DNA from: Paraburkholderia lacunae
GTDB lineage: Bacteria; Pseudomonadota; Gammaproteobacteria; Burkholderiales; Burkholderiaceae
Direction: 5' to 3'
DNA: 64,000 nt
Assembly: GCF_003353175.1 (NCBI RefSeq)
Contig: NZ_QHKS01000001.1
Span: 248,001 to 312,000 of the forward strand
Of the stretch, positions 1-7,917 are shown piece after piece. Position 1 is the first letter of the stretch. Every line of letters starts with the position of its first letter. The notes below the pieces were generated by a model. The model was given only the letters and a program-made list of their open reading frames with translations. It was not told the DNA's origin and made no database searches. Both the position numbers and the translations under genes were made by a program.

Positions 1-181
1 AAAACGCACCTTCCGCGGAAATGCGGCGCAGCAGGTTCGGAATGCGGAAGGCGACGTAGAAGGCGTCAGTGAATTGACTGGCGCCGAACGCACGGGCGAT
101 CAGCGTTTCGCGGGCCAGTCCGGTCACGCGCGACAGCAGCGTGAAGCCGCTGACCGTCAGCAGGGCTCGGAATAGATTCAT
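1..181 (-). CDS. murJ: Lipid II flippase MurJ (MviN), N-terminal part only
   Basis: The 60 codons present begin [19 protein letters not shown] and continue through [15 protein letters not shown] and [13 protein letters not shown], the very conserved N-terminus of the MurJ/MviN membrane family. MurJ moves the lipid-linked peptidoglycan precursor lipid II across the inner membrane. The gene runs off the left edge, so only the first transmembrane region is visible. The start at 181 is the only one that gives the family N-terminus. It is divergent from rpsT, an arrangement common in Burkholderiales. The identity is firm; nothing can be said about the rest of the gene. Confidence 0.93.
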   Translation of the reverse strand, partial: MNLFRALLTVSGFTLLSRVTGLARETLIARAFGASQFTDAFYVAFRIPNLLRRISAEGAF

Positions 182-190
182 GGGGCGCTT

Positions 191-196
191 ATTATA
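191..196 (-). promoter_or_regulatory. Candidate -10 box for murJ, almost touching the start codon
   Basis: On the minus strand there is a perfect TATAAT 10 bases before the murJ ATG. If it is used, transcription would begin only a few bases before the start codon and the mRNA would be nearly leaderless. No convincing -35 box is seen at 16-18 bp spacing, so this is a weak call. Confidence 0.35.
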
Positions 197-464
197 CGGG
201 TGCCGCAAGTGCGGACGACGAGCCAGGACGCGATTCGGACCGATTCGAGCCGCAGACGTTCGATCGGAATGCCGATCGAGACGTTATTTGTTGCTTGCGC
301 GGCTGGCCCGCCGGCCAGTCGCGAGCCTCCTGCCATTGCGCCGATAAAACGCACGAACACACACAAACAACACGCACAAACGAGCGCACCAGCAGGCGCG
401 CGGCGGCTTACGGAACGCAAGGCTTCGCCGACCGGACCGGCTCATTCGCGTTGTTCATTCCCCG
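197..464. other. Non-coding stretch between the murJ and rpsT promoters
   Basis: No supported gene is present. Short open frames on both strands have no start context or recognisable product. I see no hairpin or repeat of note here apart from CA-rich runs near 345-385. Confidence 0.5.
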
Positions 465-494
465 TTGCCACGTGCCTGATTTTGTTGCTATAAT
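465..494 (+). promoter_or_regulatory. Sigma-70 promoter of rpsT
   Basis: TTGCCA at 465-470 and TATAAT at 489-494 are separated by 18 bp, and a TG at 486-487 makes this an extended -10 element. The predicted start of transcription is near 501, leaving a leader of about 245 bases before rpsT. A strong promoter is expected for a ribosomal protein gene. Confidence 0.7.
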
Positions 495-538
495 CGCCGG
501 TTTCGAAGCTCGCTCAATTTTCGGACGGGGTCCAAAGT

Positions 539-578
539 TGCACTTACTAGTGCACTTCGGTGCATTTCAGTGCACTTA
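539..578 (+). repeat. Four TGCACTT-type repeats in the rpsT leader
   Basis: TGCACTTA (539-546), TGCACTTC (551-558), TGCATTTC (561-568) and TGCACTTA (571-578) lie one after another with starts 12, 10 and 10 bp apart, roughly one helical turn each. They fall downstream of the predicted rpsT promoter, so in the transcribed leader. Their role is unknown; a protein-binding array or an RNA element are both possible. Confidence 0.6.
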
Positions 579-745
579 CTCGGCCTCGAAACACCCCGAA
601 CACGGGCCCGCCTTCGCGTAGTTCGATCGATTATTTCGACACTTTTGCGCTCTTGGGCAATCGCTTCCAAGAGTTCGGATCTAAAAGCAGCGCCTCACCA
701 CTTGAAGGTCAGGTACTGGAAACAGGAACAGGATAAGGAACCGTC

Positions 746-1024
746 ATGGCTAACTCCGCACAAGCACGCAAGCGCGCCCGCCAGGCCGCCAAGGCAAACT
801 CGCACAACTCGGCACTGCGCTCGAAGTTCCGCACGGCTATCAAGGCTGTGCGCAAGGCAATCGAAGCCGGCGACAAGGCTAAGGCCGTCGAGATCTTCCA
901 GGCATCGTCGAAGACCATCGACATCATCGCCGACAAGAAAATCGTTCACAAGAACAAGGCAGCTCGCAACAAGAGCCGTCTGGCAGCAGCCCTCAAGGGT
1001 CTGCAAGCGCCCGCAGCACAGTAA
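746..1024 (+). CDS. rpsT: 30S ribosomal protein S20
   Basis: The 92-residue basic protein begins [18 protein letters not shown] and shows the S20 pattern of Lys/Arg-rich helices ([29 protein letters not shown] segment near the end). S20 binds 16S rRNA at the body of the small subunit. Length is normal for the family (about 86-92). The gene is monocistronic: it has its own promoter far upstream and a terminator just after the stop. In E. coli S20 represses its own translation; the long leader with TGCACTT repeats is where such control would act here, which is inference. Confidence 0.97.
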   Translation: MANSAQARKRARQAAKANSHNSALRSKFRTAIKAVRKAIEAGDKAKAVEIFQASSKTIDIIADKKIVHKNKAARNKSRLAAALKGLQAPAAQ

Positions 1025-1032
1025 ATCCGGTC

Positions 1033-1099
1033 AGCCCGCTTCGGTGGGCTACCTCCTGTTTCCGCTGCAACAGAAAGGCTCGCTTCGGCGGGCTTTTTT
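1033..1099 (+). terminator. rpsT terminator region (two hairpins, second with T-run)
   Basis: A 7-bp hairpin with a TTCG loop (1033-1050) follows the rpsT stop, and a second hairpin (stem around GCTCGC/GCGGGC, TTCG loop at 1084-1087) runs into six T at 1094-1099. The second has the form of an intrinsic terminator. Confidence 0.75.
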
Positions 1100-1196
1100 G
1101 CTTGGAACTGACGGATCCGCACTGCACTGTACCGCGCGACTTGTCGCGTCGCGCTCGCAATTGACGGACCGCCCGCTGAGGCCTCGACCCCCGGTC

Positions 1197-1231
1197 GTAA
1201 AAAAACCCGCTGCCTGCGGGTTTTTTATTTT
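1197..1231. terminator. Bidirectional intrinsic terminator
   Basis: The inverted repeat AAAAAACCCGC / GCGGGTTTTTT with a TGCCT loop has T-runs on both strands. It lies between the 3' ends of rpsT (plus) and the DUF3579 gene (minus) and can stop both transcripts. Confidence 0.85.
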
Positions 1232-1251
1232 GCTGATCGGGCCGGCTTGCG

Positions 1252-1599
1252 CTACAGCACGTGCCTTTTGGCTTGCGGCGTAGCATGCTCGAGTTGCAAA
1301 TCGCACGCCTCGGTCACGACAAGGTCATTGTCTTTCGCGAAGTTCAGCACGAAATCGAAGGCCATCGGCTCGATGTCGCGCAAGCGCGAATCGAGAATCA
1401 CGCATTTGAGGTCGCCGATCATGGTGGGCCGGACGTACAACGAGTATTGCAGGTAGGCGTTCGGCCCCTTGCCGCCGGGGCTGGGACCGAAACATGCCAT
1501 CACGCCCGCGAGCCGCTCCGACCAGTCGCTCGGCCGAAATTTTTTTCCGGTCGAGGTGATGCCCTGAATGAAATATTCGGTTGGGGGTGCTTCGGCCAT
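1252..1599 (-). CDS. DUF3579 family protein
   Basis: This 115-residue protein (MAEAPPTEYFIQGITSTGKK...) matches the DUF3579 family, small proteins typical of betaproteobacteria with the pattern GKKFRPSDWSERLAGVMACFG. Function is unknown. The frame stays open upstream to 1764, but the family N-terminus begins at 1599, where an AGG lies about 10 bases before the ATG. A TATAAT box on the minus strand at 1845-1850 is a possible promoter. The position beside rpsT and argF is typical of Burkholderiales. I see no catalytic motif or membrane segment. Confidence 0.85.
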   Translation of the reverse strand: MAEAPPTEYFIQGITSTGKKFRPSDWSERLAGVMACFGPSPGGKGPNAYLQYSLYVRPTMIGDLKCVILDSRLRDIEPMAFDFVLNFAKDNDLVVTEACDLQLEHATPQAKRHVL

Positions 1600-2039
1600 G
1601 TAGGAATACCTGTGTGACTGCCCAGCGAGGTGAGAGCAAAGCGGACGGCAAATCGGCTTTAACTGCCTGAACACGTCGTACACGCCCCTACCGCGAGCCG
1701 CGCCACCAGAGACCGCAAAAGAAGGCCGCACACAGCCGCCCTGGCGATCGTCATGAAGGCGCACCGCTAGGACAGCTTTCCGGGCGCGCGAGCCGTGTCC
1801 CGCAAGCGAAATACCGGCCTGCTGGGCTTTGGGATAACCCGGGGATTATAGCGCAGGAGACCTTTTTCCGCAGTGCACATAAGTCTCGTCGGAAGGTTGC
1901 GCGAGGCTTTCACACGCCTTCAGCAGCCTTTTGGCCGACTCGTCAAACGAGGCAAAATCCTTTATGCTGCCTTGAGTTACCACAAACGACGGCGGCGCCG
2001 TCCGGCAATCCTGCCGGGTGAGACCGCCGTATTTGTTTC
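1600..2039. other. Divergent upstream region of DUF3579 gene and argF
   Basis: No gene is supported here. On the minus strand GCTATAATC at 1844-1852 is a good -10 for the DUF3579 gene, though without a clear -35. On the plus strand the argF leader holds a small hairpin, CCGGCA (2002-2007) and TGCCGG (2012-2017), ending 22 bases before the argF ATG. I could not place a convincing argF promoter or arginine operator. Confidence 0.5.
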
Positions 2040-2969
2040 ATGACCGCCAAGAAAATTCGCCACTATCTGCAGTTCAAGGATTTCTCGCTGGACGACTACG
2101 AGTACGTGCTGGAACGCGCACGTATTCTGAAGCGTAAATTCAAGAACTACGAGACTTACCATCCGCTGCACGACCGCACGCTCGCGATGATCTTCGAGAA
2201 AAACTCGACGCGCACGCGCCTGTCGTTCGAAGCCGGCATCTTCCAACTGGGCGGCCACGCCGTATTCATGAGCACGCGCGATACGCAGCTCGGCCGCGGC
2301 GAACCGATCGAAGACGCGGCGCAGGTGATTTCGCGCATGGTCGACATCATCATGATCCGCACGTTCGGCCAGGACATCATCGAGCGCTTTGCCGAGAATT
2401 CGCGCGTGCCGGTGATCAACGGGCTGACCAACGAATATCACCCGTGCCAGGTGCTGGCGGACATCTTCACGTACTTCGAGCATCGCGGGCCGATTCGCGG
2501 CAAGACGGTCGCGTGGGTCGGCGACGCCAACAACATGTTGTACACGTGGATCGAAGCCGCGCAGATTCTCGGCTTCAAGCTGCGTCTGTCCACGCCGCCG
2601 GGCTACAAGCTCGACCACGCACTGGTCGCGCCCGAAAGCGCGCCCTTCTTCCAGGAATTCGACGATCCGCACGAAGCCTGTACGGGCGCCGACCTGGTCA
2701 CCACAGACGTGTGGACCAGCATGGGCTTCGAAGCCGAAAACGAAGCGCGCAAAAAAGCGTTCGCAGACTGGTGCGTCGATGCCGAAATGATGGCGCGCGC
2801 GAATCCGGATGCGCTCTTCATGCATTGCCTGCCCGCACACCGCGGTGAGGAAGTCAGCGCGGAAGTGATCGACGGCCCGCAAAGCGTCGTGTGGGACGAA
2901 GCGGAAAACCGTCTGCACGTGCAAAAGGCTTTGCTGGAATATTTGCTGCTCGGCAAGCTGAATCACTGA
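2040..2969 (+). CDS. argF: Ornithine carbamoyltransferase
   Basis: Joins carbamoyl phosphate to ornithine to give citrulline in arginine synthesis. The 309-residue protein carries the carbamoyl-phosphate site STRTR (residues 56-60), HPCQ (134-137), the ornithine-binding DVWTSMG (223-229) and the HCLPAHR loop with the catalytic Cys (262-268). The length is the usual one for the family. The next gene downstream, argG, uses the citrulline made here; the 238-bp gap suggests argG may have its own promoter. The sequence just before the ATG (GTATTTGTTTC) has no Shine-Dalgarno motif, which is unusual for this window. Confidence 0.97.
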   Translation: MTAKKIRHYLQFKDFSLDDYEYVLERARILKRKFKNYETYHPLHDRTLAMIFEKNSTRTRLSFEAGIFQLGGHAVFMSTRDTQLGRGEPIEDAAQVISRMVDIIMIRTFGQDIIERFAENSRVPVINGLTNEYHPCQVLADIFTYFEHRGPIRGKTVAWVGDANNMLYTWIEAAQILGFKLRLSTPPGYKLDHALVAPESAPFFQEFDDPHEACTGADLVTTDVWTSMGFEAENEARKKAFADWCVDAEMMARANPDALFMHCLPAHRGEEVSAEVIDGPQSVVWDEAENRLHVQKALLEYLLLGKLNH

Positions 2970-3207
2970 GCGAGCTATCGCGCAGCATCTGCGTGAAGCG
3001 CGGCGGGGCCTCGATATACGAGGCAAGTCAACCACGTCGGCGCCACGCATCCAGCCGAGGTCTGCGGTCGCAAGCGGACCCGGCTACACCGCCGTACCAT
3101 CCCAAAAACGCGGACACCCGGCGGTTTAGTGTCAAAATAGTGTTTTCCCGCGCTCCGGAACGCCCGGCGTGCCCTGTTTTTCCGCTTTCTCCAGCTACGA
3201 GTTCACC

Positions 3208-4434
3208 ATGAGCGATATCAAGAAAGTCGTGCTCGCCTATTCGGGCGGCCTCGACACCTCCGTCATCCTGAAGTGGTTGCAGGACAACTACGACGCCGAA
3301 GTCGTCACGTTTACGGCCGACATCGGCCAGGGCGAAGAGCTGGAACCGGCGCGCAAGAAAGCCCTGCAACTCGGCATCAAGCAGGACAACATCTTCATCG
3401 AAGACCTGCGCGAAGAGTTCGTGCGCGATTTCGTGTTCCCGATGTTCCGCGCCAACACGATCTACGAAGGCGAGTACCTGCTGGGCACGTCGATCGCGCG
3501 TCCGCTGATCGCCAAGCGTCAGATCGAGATCGCCCGCGCAACCGGCGCGCAAGCGGTGTCGCACGGCGCAACCGGCAAAGGCAATGACCAGGTTCGCTTC
3601 GAACTCGGCTACTACGCGCTTGAACCGGGCATCAAGGTGATCGCACCGTGGCGCGAATGGGATCTGCTGTCGCGCGAAAAGCTGCTCGCGTACGCCGAAA
3701 AGGCCGGCATTCCGATCGAAATGAAGCACAAGCAAGGCGGCGCGCCGTATTCGATGGACGCGAACCTGCTCCACATCTCGTTCGAAGGCCGTCACCTTGA
3801 AGATCCGAAGGCCGAAGCCGAGCCGGAAATGTGGCGCTGGACGGTGTCGCCGGAACAGGCGCCGGATCAGGCTGAATACATCGACATCGAATACGAGCAC
3901 GGCGATCCGGTTGCGATCAATGGCAAGCGTTTGTCGGCGGCTGACATGCTGACCGAACTGAACCGTTTGGGCGGCAAGCATGGTATCGGCCGTCTGGACC
4001 TGGTGGAAAACCGTTACGTCGGCATGAAGTCGCGCGGCTGTTACGAAACGCCGGGCGGGACGATCATGCTGAAGGCGCACCGCGGTATCGAGTCGATCAC
4101 GCTCGACCGTGAAGTAGCCCACCTGAAGGACGACCTGATGGCTCGTTACGCGTCGCTGATTTATAACGGTTACTGGTGGAGCCCGGAGCGCCGTGCGATC
4201 CAGGTGCTGATCGACCATACGCAGGAGAAGGTCAACGGCTGGGTGCGTGTGAAGCTGTACAAGGGCAGCGTGTCGGTTGTCGCTCGCGATTCGAAGGAAA
4301 CGCTGTTCGACAAGACTATCGCCACGTTCGACGACGACGGCGGCGCGTACAACCAGGCCGACGCTGGCGGATTCATCAAGCTGAACGCACTGCGCATGCG
4401 GATTGCAGAAAACGCACGTCGTCAGCGCAGCTGA
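3208..4434 (+). CDS. argG: Argininosuccinate synthase
   Basis: Condenses citrulline and aspartate with ATP to argininosuccinate, the step after ArgF. The 408-residue protein opens [18 protein letters not shown], with the N-type ATP pyrophosphatase loop YSGGLDTS at residues 11-18, and has [13 protein letters not shown] and [14 protein letters not shown] typical of the family. The start at 3208 is chosen because it gives the conserved N-terminus; an in-frame ATG at 3169 would add 13 unlike residues. The last codons and the stop lie inside the first copy of a 92-bp duplication. Length and motifs are normal, so the enzyme should be intact. Confidence 0.97.
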   Translation: MSDIKKVVLAYSGGLDTSVILKWLQDNYDAEVVTFTADIGQGEELEPARKKALQLGIKQDNIFIEDLREEFVRDFVFPMFRANTIYEGEYLLGTSIARPLIAKRQIEIARATGAQAVSHGATGKGNDQVRFELGYYALEPGIKVIAPWREWDLLSREKLLAYAEKAGIPIEMKHKQGGAPYSMDANLLHISFEGRHLEDPKAEAEPEMWRWTVSPEQAPDQAEYIDIEYEHGDPVAINGKRLSAADMLTELNRLGGKHGIGRLDLVENRYVGMKSRGCYETPGGTIMLKAHRGIESITLDREVAHLKDDLMARYASLIYNGYWWSPERRAIQVLIDHTQEKVNGWVRVKLYKGSVSVVARDSKETLFDKTIATFDDDGGAYNQADAGGFIKLNALRMRIAENARRQRS

Positions 4435-4579
4435 GGACGTGCGTTTCGGTGCAGGCTAACTTCGCGCCAGCGAAGTTAAGCGCCGAAGGCGCGGCCGGAA
4501 CCAAAACGCCCCGTCAGCGCAGCTGAGGACGTGCGTTTCGGTGCAGGCTAACTTCGCGCCAGCGAAGTTAAGCGCCGAA
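4420..4579 (+). repeat. 92-bp tandem duplication across the argG stop codon
   Basis: A 68-bp block at 4420-4487 recurs without a mismatch at 4512-4579, an offset of 92 bp. The first copy includes the last four sense codons of argG and its TGA (4432-4434). Each copy holds the palindrome TAACTTCGC-GCCA-GCGAAGTTA (4457-4478 in copy 1), and copy 1 also has GCGCC-GAA-GGCGC (4480-4492). The block is therefore an argG tail plus a REP-like palindrome, duplicated recently enough to have no differences. Confidence 0.9.
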
Positions 4580-4598
4580 ATCAAAACACACAAGTAAG

Positions 4599-4630
4599 AA
4601 AGGCGCCGGGAGGAAACTCCCGGCGCCTTT
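4599..4630. terminator. Strong bidirectional terminator between argG and murB
   Basis: A perfect 14-bp stem (4599-4612 with 4617-4630) closes on a GAAA tetraloop, beginning AAA and ending TTT. It sits between the converging 3' ends of argG and murB and can serve both. Confidence 0.85.
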
Positions 4631-4660
4631 ATCTTTACGCCATCCGCTCAGCTCAAGCCG

Positions 4661-5701
4661 TCACAAACAAACCGGCTCCGCGTCCAGCTCAACCCCAAAC
4701 CGCGTCAGCACATCCTCCTGAATCGCTCGCGCCAGCGCCAACACCTCCGCGCCGCTCGCGCCGCCGCGATTCACCAGCACCAGCGCCTGCCTCTCGTGCA
4801 CGGCCGCAGCGCCCATCGCACGGCCCTTCCAGCCGCATCGATCGATCAACCAGCCCGCTGCAAGCTTCACCCGGCCATCCGGCTGCGGGTAGGACACGAG
4901 CTCCGGCTCCTGCGCCTTCAGCGCTTCGAACTGCGCCACCTCGACCACTGGATTCTTGAAGAAACTCCCCGCGTTGCCGAGTTGCAGCGGGTCGGGCAGC
5001 TTGGCGCGCCGAACCGCGACCACCGCATCGAAGATCGCGCGCGCAGTGGGCCGCGCGTCGCCTTGGCCGCTCGCGGCGAGTTCGCGCGCAATATCCGCAT
5101 ACCCGGCCCGCGGTGTCCAAACCTTCGGCAGGCGGAACGTGACCGAGGTAATCACGAAACGGTCACGCCCTTCCCGCTTGAAAAAACTGTCGCGATAACC
5201 GAACCGGCACGCCGTAGCGTCGAGTTCGACGGCCTCGCCAGTCGCCAACTCCACCGCCCGCAGCGACGCAAAACGCTCGCACATCTCCAGCCCATACGCG
5301 CCGATGTTCTGGATCGGCGCTGCCCCCACCGTGCCCGGAATAAGCGCAAGGTTCTCCAACCCGGGCAATCCTTGCGCCAAAGTCCATGCGACGAAGTCAT
5401 GCCACGGCTCGCCGGCGGCCGCCTCGACATACCAGGCGTCGTTGTCCTCGCGAACGAGACGGCGGCCTTGCAACGCGACCAGCAAAACCAGCCCGCCAAC
5501 GTCGCCAGTCAGCACGATATTGCTGCCGCCGCCCAGCACCAGCCGCGGCAAACCCGCCGCACGCGGATCACGCACGGCCGCCATCAGCTGCGCTTCGCGT
5601 TCGATCCGGCACGCAAACTGCGCACGAACATCGAAGCCGAAAGTGTTATGGGCCTTCAGCGGATAGCCGGCAATAAAGGTGGCGGAATCGGATTGGAACA
5701 T
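4661..5701 (-). CDS. murB: UDP-N-acetylenolpyruvoylglucosamine reductase
   Basis: Reduces UDP-GlcNAc-enolpyruvate to UDP-MurNAc with NADPH and FAD, the second committed step of peptidoglycan synthesis. The 346-residue product has the FAD site [11 protein letters not shown] (57-67), [16 protein letters not shown], and NAGSFFKNP with the catalytic Ser; the length fits the type I (E. coli-like) enzyme. The start at 5701 ([20 protein letters not shown]) matches the family; a TTG at 5767 would add 22 unlike residues. The chosen start has no clear Shine-Dalgarno sequence. A TATAAT on the minus strand at 5805-5810 is a likely -10. Divergent from yajQ. Confidence 0.95.
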   Translation of the reverse strand: MFQSDSATFIAGYPLKAHNTFGFDVRAQFACRIEREAQLMAAVRDPRAAGLPRLVLGGGSNIVLTGDVGGLVLLVALQGRRLVREDNDAWYVEAAAGEPWHDFVAWTLAQGLPGLENLALIPGTVGAAPIQNIGAYGLEMCERFASLRAVELATGEAVELDATACRFGYRDSFFKREGRDRFVITSVTFRLPKVWTPRAGYADIARELAASGQGDARPTARAIFDAVVAVRRAKLPDPLQLGNAGSFFKNPVVEVAQFEALKAQEPELVSYPQPDGRVKLAAGWLIDRCGWKGRAMGAAAVHERQALVLVNRGGASGAEVLALARAIQEDVLTRFGVELDAEPVCL

Positions 5702-5783
5702 CAGAATGAGAAGAATGAAACGACATCTGGCCCCGGCCGCGCGACAATGCGCGGCAGCCTTGGGCAAAAGGGAGTGGCGTCGG

Positions 5784-5812
5784 TAAAATGACGTCCGGTC
5801 CGTGATTATAGC
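5784..5812. promoter_or_regulatory. Overlapping divergent -10 boxes for murB and yajQ
   Basis: The minus strand carries GCTATAATC (5804-5812), a perfect -10 facing murB. The plus strand carries TAAAAT at 5784-5789, a possible -10 facing yajQ. The -35 boxes are not convincing on either side, so activity and exact start sites are inference. Confidence 0.45.
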
Positions 5813-5873
5813 GAGTGCCCCGTGCGCAGCCGTCCGGCCGCGTCACGCACCGCAGCACTATTGGGAGAAAGCA

Positions 5874-6359
5874 ATGCCATCGTTCGACGTCGTCTGCGAA
5901 GCGAACATGATCGAAGTCAAGAACGCGATCGAGCAGTCCAACAAGGAAATTTCAACCCGCTTCGACTTCAAAGGGTCGGACGCGCGCGTCGAACACAAGG
6001 AAAACGAAATCACGGCCTACGCGGACGACGACTTCAAGCTCGGCCAGGTGAAAGACGTGCTGTTGTCGAAAATGGCCAAGCGCAACGTGGATGTGCGCTT
6101 CCTCGACTACGGCAAGATCGAGAAGATCGGCGGCGACAAGGTCAAGCAGGTCATCAAGATCAAGAAGGGCGTGTCCGGCGATCTGTCGAAGAAAATCGTG
6201 CGCCTCGTGAAGGACAGCAAGATCAAGGTGCAGGCGAGCATTCAGGGTGACGCGGTGCGTATCACCGGCGCCAAGCGCGACGATCTGCAAAGCGTGATCG
6301 CGATGCTGCGCAAGGACGTGACCGACACGCCGCTCGACTTCAACAACTTCCGCGACTAA
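5874..6359 (+). CDS. yajQ: YajQ family nucleotide/c-di-GMP-binding protein
   Basis: Small cytoplasmic protein of the YajQ family; a Xanthomonas member binds cyclic di-GMP and others bind nucleotides or RNA. The 161-residue product starts [20 protein letters not shown], continues [13 protein letters not shown] and ends with the family tail LDFNNFRD. The start at 5874 follows GGGAGAAAG at good distance; 24 extra upstream codons in the frame do not resemble the family. It is a single gene between murB and plsY. The assignment is firm; the ligand in this organism is unknown. Confidence 0.93.
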   Translation: MPSFDVVCEANMIEVKNAIEQSNKEISTRFDFKGSDARVEHKENEITAYADDDFKLGQVKDVLLSKMAKRNVDVRFLDYGKIEKIGGDKVKQVIKIKKGVSGDLSKKIVRLVKDSKIKVQASIQGDAVRITGAKRDDLQSVIAMLRKDVTDTPLDFNNFRD

Positions 6360-6435
6360 ATCCCGCTCCCGGCGCGCCAACGCGGCGGCCGGGCCAAGGC
6401 GCTCCGCCGGTAGGCGCGCCTTGAAGGCACAACTC

Positions 6436-6500
6436 AGCGGCGTAATCTAACGGCGTGACTCGAGGCTAGCGGCGTGACTTAGCGGCGTGACTCGAGGCGT
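6436..6500 (+). repeat. Short degenerate repeats (GCGGCGTGACT unit)
   Basis: Four copies of a 12-bp unit like AGCGGCGTGACT begin at 6436, 6449, 6468 and 6481, some followed by CGAGGC. They lie between the converging 3' ends of yajQ and plsY. No hairpin terminator is evident, and the role is unknown. Confidence 0.6.
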
Positions 6501-6525
6501 GACCGGAGGCGCAACGCCCAGCCCC

Positions 6526-7170
6526 TCAAAGATCGTTGCCCGCCGCCGTGCTCGCTGCCGAGTCGGCCTTTTTCTTGTCGCCGATGCGGCTTTCCTGACC
6601 GCGCATCAGCTTGACGATGTTGCCGCGGTGCCGCCACACCAGCAGCGAGCTCATCACGACGATGGCCAGCGCGATGATGTGCGGCCCGAACAGAAAGCCG
6701 TCGAAGAGCGGTGCGAACACCGCTGCGGCCAATGCAGCCAGCGACGAATAGCGCGTGAAGAACGCCACGATCAGCCACGTCAGCAAGGTCGCGAGGCCGA
6801 GAATCGGGTTGATCGCGAGCAGCACGCCCGCCGCGGTCGCGACGCCCTTGCCGCCCTTGAAGCGGAAGAAGATCGGATACAGGTGACCGAGGAACACGGC
6901 GACCGACGCGATCGCCACCGAGGTGTCGTCGAGCCCGTAACGTGCGCCGAAGTGCACGACGAACCACACCGGCAGCCAGCCTTTGAACGCATCGCCGATC
7001 AGGGTGAGAATCGCGGCCTTCTTGCTGCCGCTGCGCAGCACGTTGGTGGCGCCCGGATTGCCCGAGCCGTACGAGCGCGGGTCATCCAGCCCCATCGCTG
7101 CGCTCACGATCACGGCAAACGACACCGAACCGATCAGGTAGGCAACGACAGCAACGATCAGGTTTTGCAT
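6526..7170 (-). CDS. plsY: Acyl-phosphate:glycerol-3-phosphate acyltransferase
   Basis: Integral membrane enzyme that acylates glycerol-3-phosphate using acyl phosphate from PlsX, the first step of phospholipid synthesis. The 214-residue protein shows the conserved motifs GSGNPGATN near residue 37, [18 protein letters not shown] near 95-112, and several hydrophobic segments. Family length is about 200; the charged tail [15 protein letters not shown] is extra. Convergent with yajQ and divided from the next minus-strand gene, ybaK, by about 115 bp, so it may be transcribed with ybaK or from its own promoter. Confidence 0.95.
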   Translation of the reverse strand: MQNLIVAVVAYLIGSVSFAVIVSAAMGLDDPRSYGSGNPGATNVLRSGSKKAAILTLIGDAFKGWLPVWFVVHFGARYGLDDTSVAIASVAVFLGHLYPIFFRFKGGKGVATAAGVLLAINPILGLATLLTWLIVAFFTRYSSLAALAAAVFAPLFDGFLFGPHIIALAIVVMSSLLVWRHRGNIVKLMRGQESRIGDKKKADSAASTAAGNDL

Positions 7171-7285
7171 CTGGGACTCTTATATAAGGATCGGCGGTCT
7201 GAAACTCGATACCCCAACCGCAACAGGGAACGAAACGGCGCACATTCTACCGAACCCGCCCGCCCGGAAAACATTCAGGCAAACG

Positions 7286-7777
7286 TCAATCGACGCTCGC
7301 GCATTGCACCGGCCTCGCCGCCAGCAATTCGGTCACGACCGCGGGCGCAATGCTGACCAGAAAGCCGCGCCGCCCGCCGTTCAACCACACCCGATCCAGT
7401 TCCAGAATCGTGGACTCCACGTACACCGGCATCTGCTTGCGCGTGCCGAACGGCGAGGTGCCGCCGATCAGATAACCGGAATGCCGGTTCGCCACCTCGG
7501 GCTTGCACGGCTCGACGCGTTTCGCGCCGATCTGCCGCGCGAGGTTCTTGGTGCTGACGGTACGGTCGCCGTGCATCAACACGATCAGCGGCCTCGCGTG
7601 CTCGTCTTCCATTACCAGGGTCTTGACGACGTGATGTTCGTCCACACCGAGCTGGCGCGCCGATTCCCCCGTGCCGCCGTGCTCGACATAATCGTAAGGA
7701 TGTTCGCCGAAGGTGACGCCGTGACGGCGCAAAAACTGCGTCGCGGGCGTTTCGGAGACGTGTCTGGATTTGCTCAT
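7286..7777 (-). CDS. ybaK: Cys-tRNA(Pro)/Cys-tRNA(Cys) deacylase, YbaK/EbsC type
   Basis: Trans-editing enzyme that removes cysteine wrongly loaded on tRNA(Pro). The 163-residue protein (MSKSRHVSETPATQFLRRHG...) has the YbaK pattern, with VVKTLVMED around the conserved Lys and GGTSPFGTRKQMPVYVE, the substrate loop. The start at 7777 gives the family N-terminus; about 40 extra upstream codons do not fit. Divergent from the acyl-CoA synthetase-like gene. The reaction is inferred from the family; some members have other deacylation roles. Confidence 0.92.
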   Translation of the reverse strand: MSKSRHVSETPATQFLRRHGVTFGEHPYDYVEHGGTGESARQLGVDEHHVVKTLVMEDEHARPLIVLMHGDRTVSTKNLARQIGAKRVEPCKPEVANRHSGYLIGGTSPFGTRKQMPVYVESTILELDRVWLNGGRRGFLVSIAPAVVTELLAARPVQCASVD

Positions 7778-7917
7778 CGGCGCATTGTAAAGGCGAGTTT
7801 GCGCAACGGCTATTGGCCGTTCGGCCAATTGTGCGGGCTCGGCGGCTGTGGCACGATCGTTCGAAAATCTTCCGGCGCAACGCATGCCGGGCATCACACC
7901 GTTTTCTGGAGACAGCC

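Noticed and set aside
4176..4526. Possible frameshift or extension of argG through the duplicated block
   Set aside because: argG has a normal length and C-terminus ending at 4434; the longer frame is in another phase.
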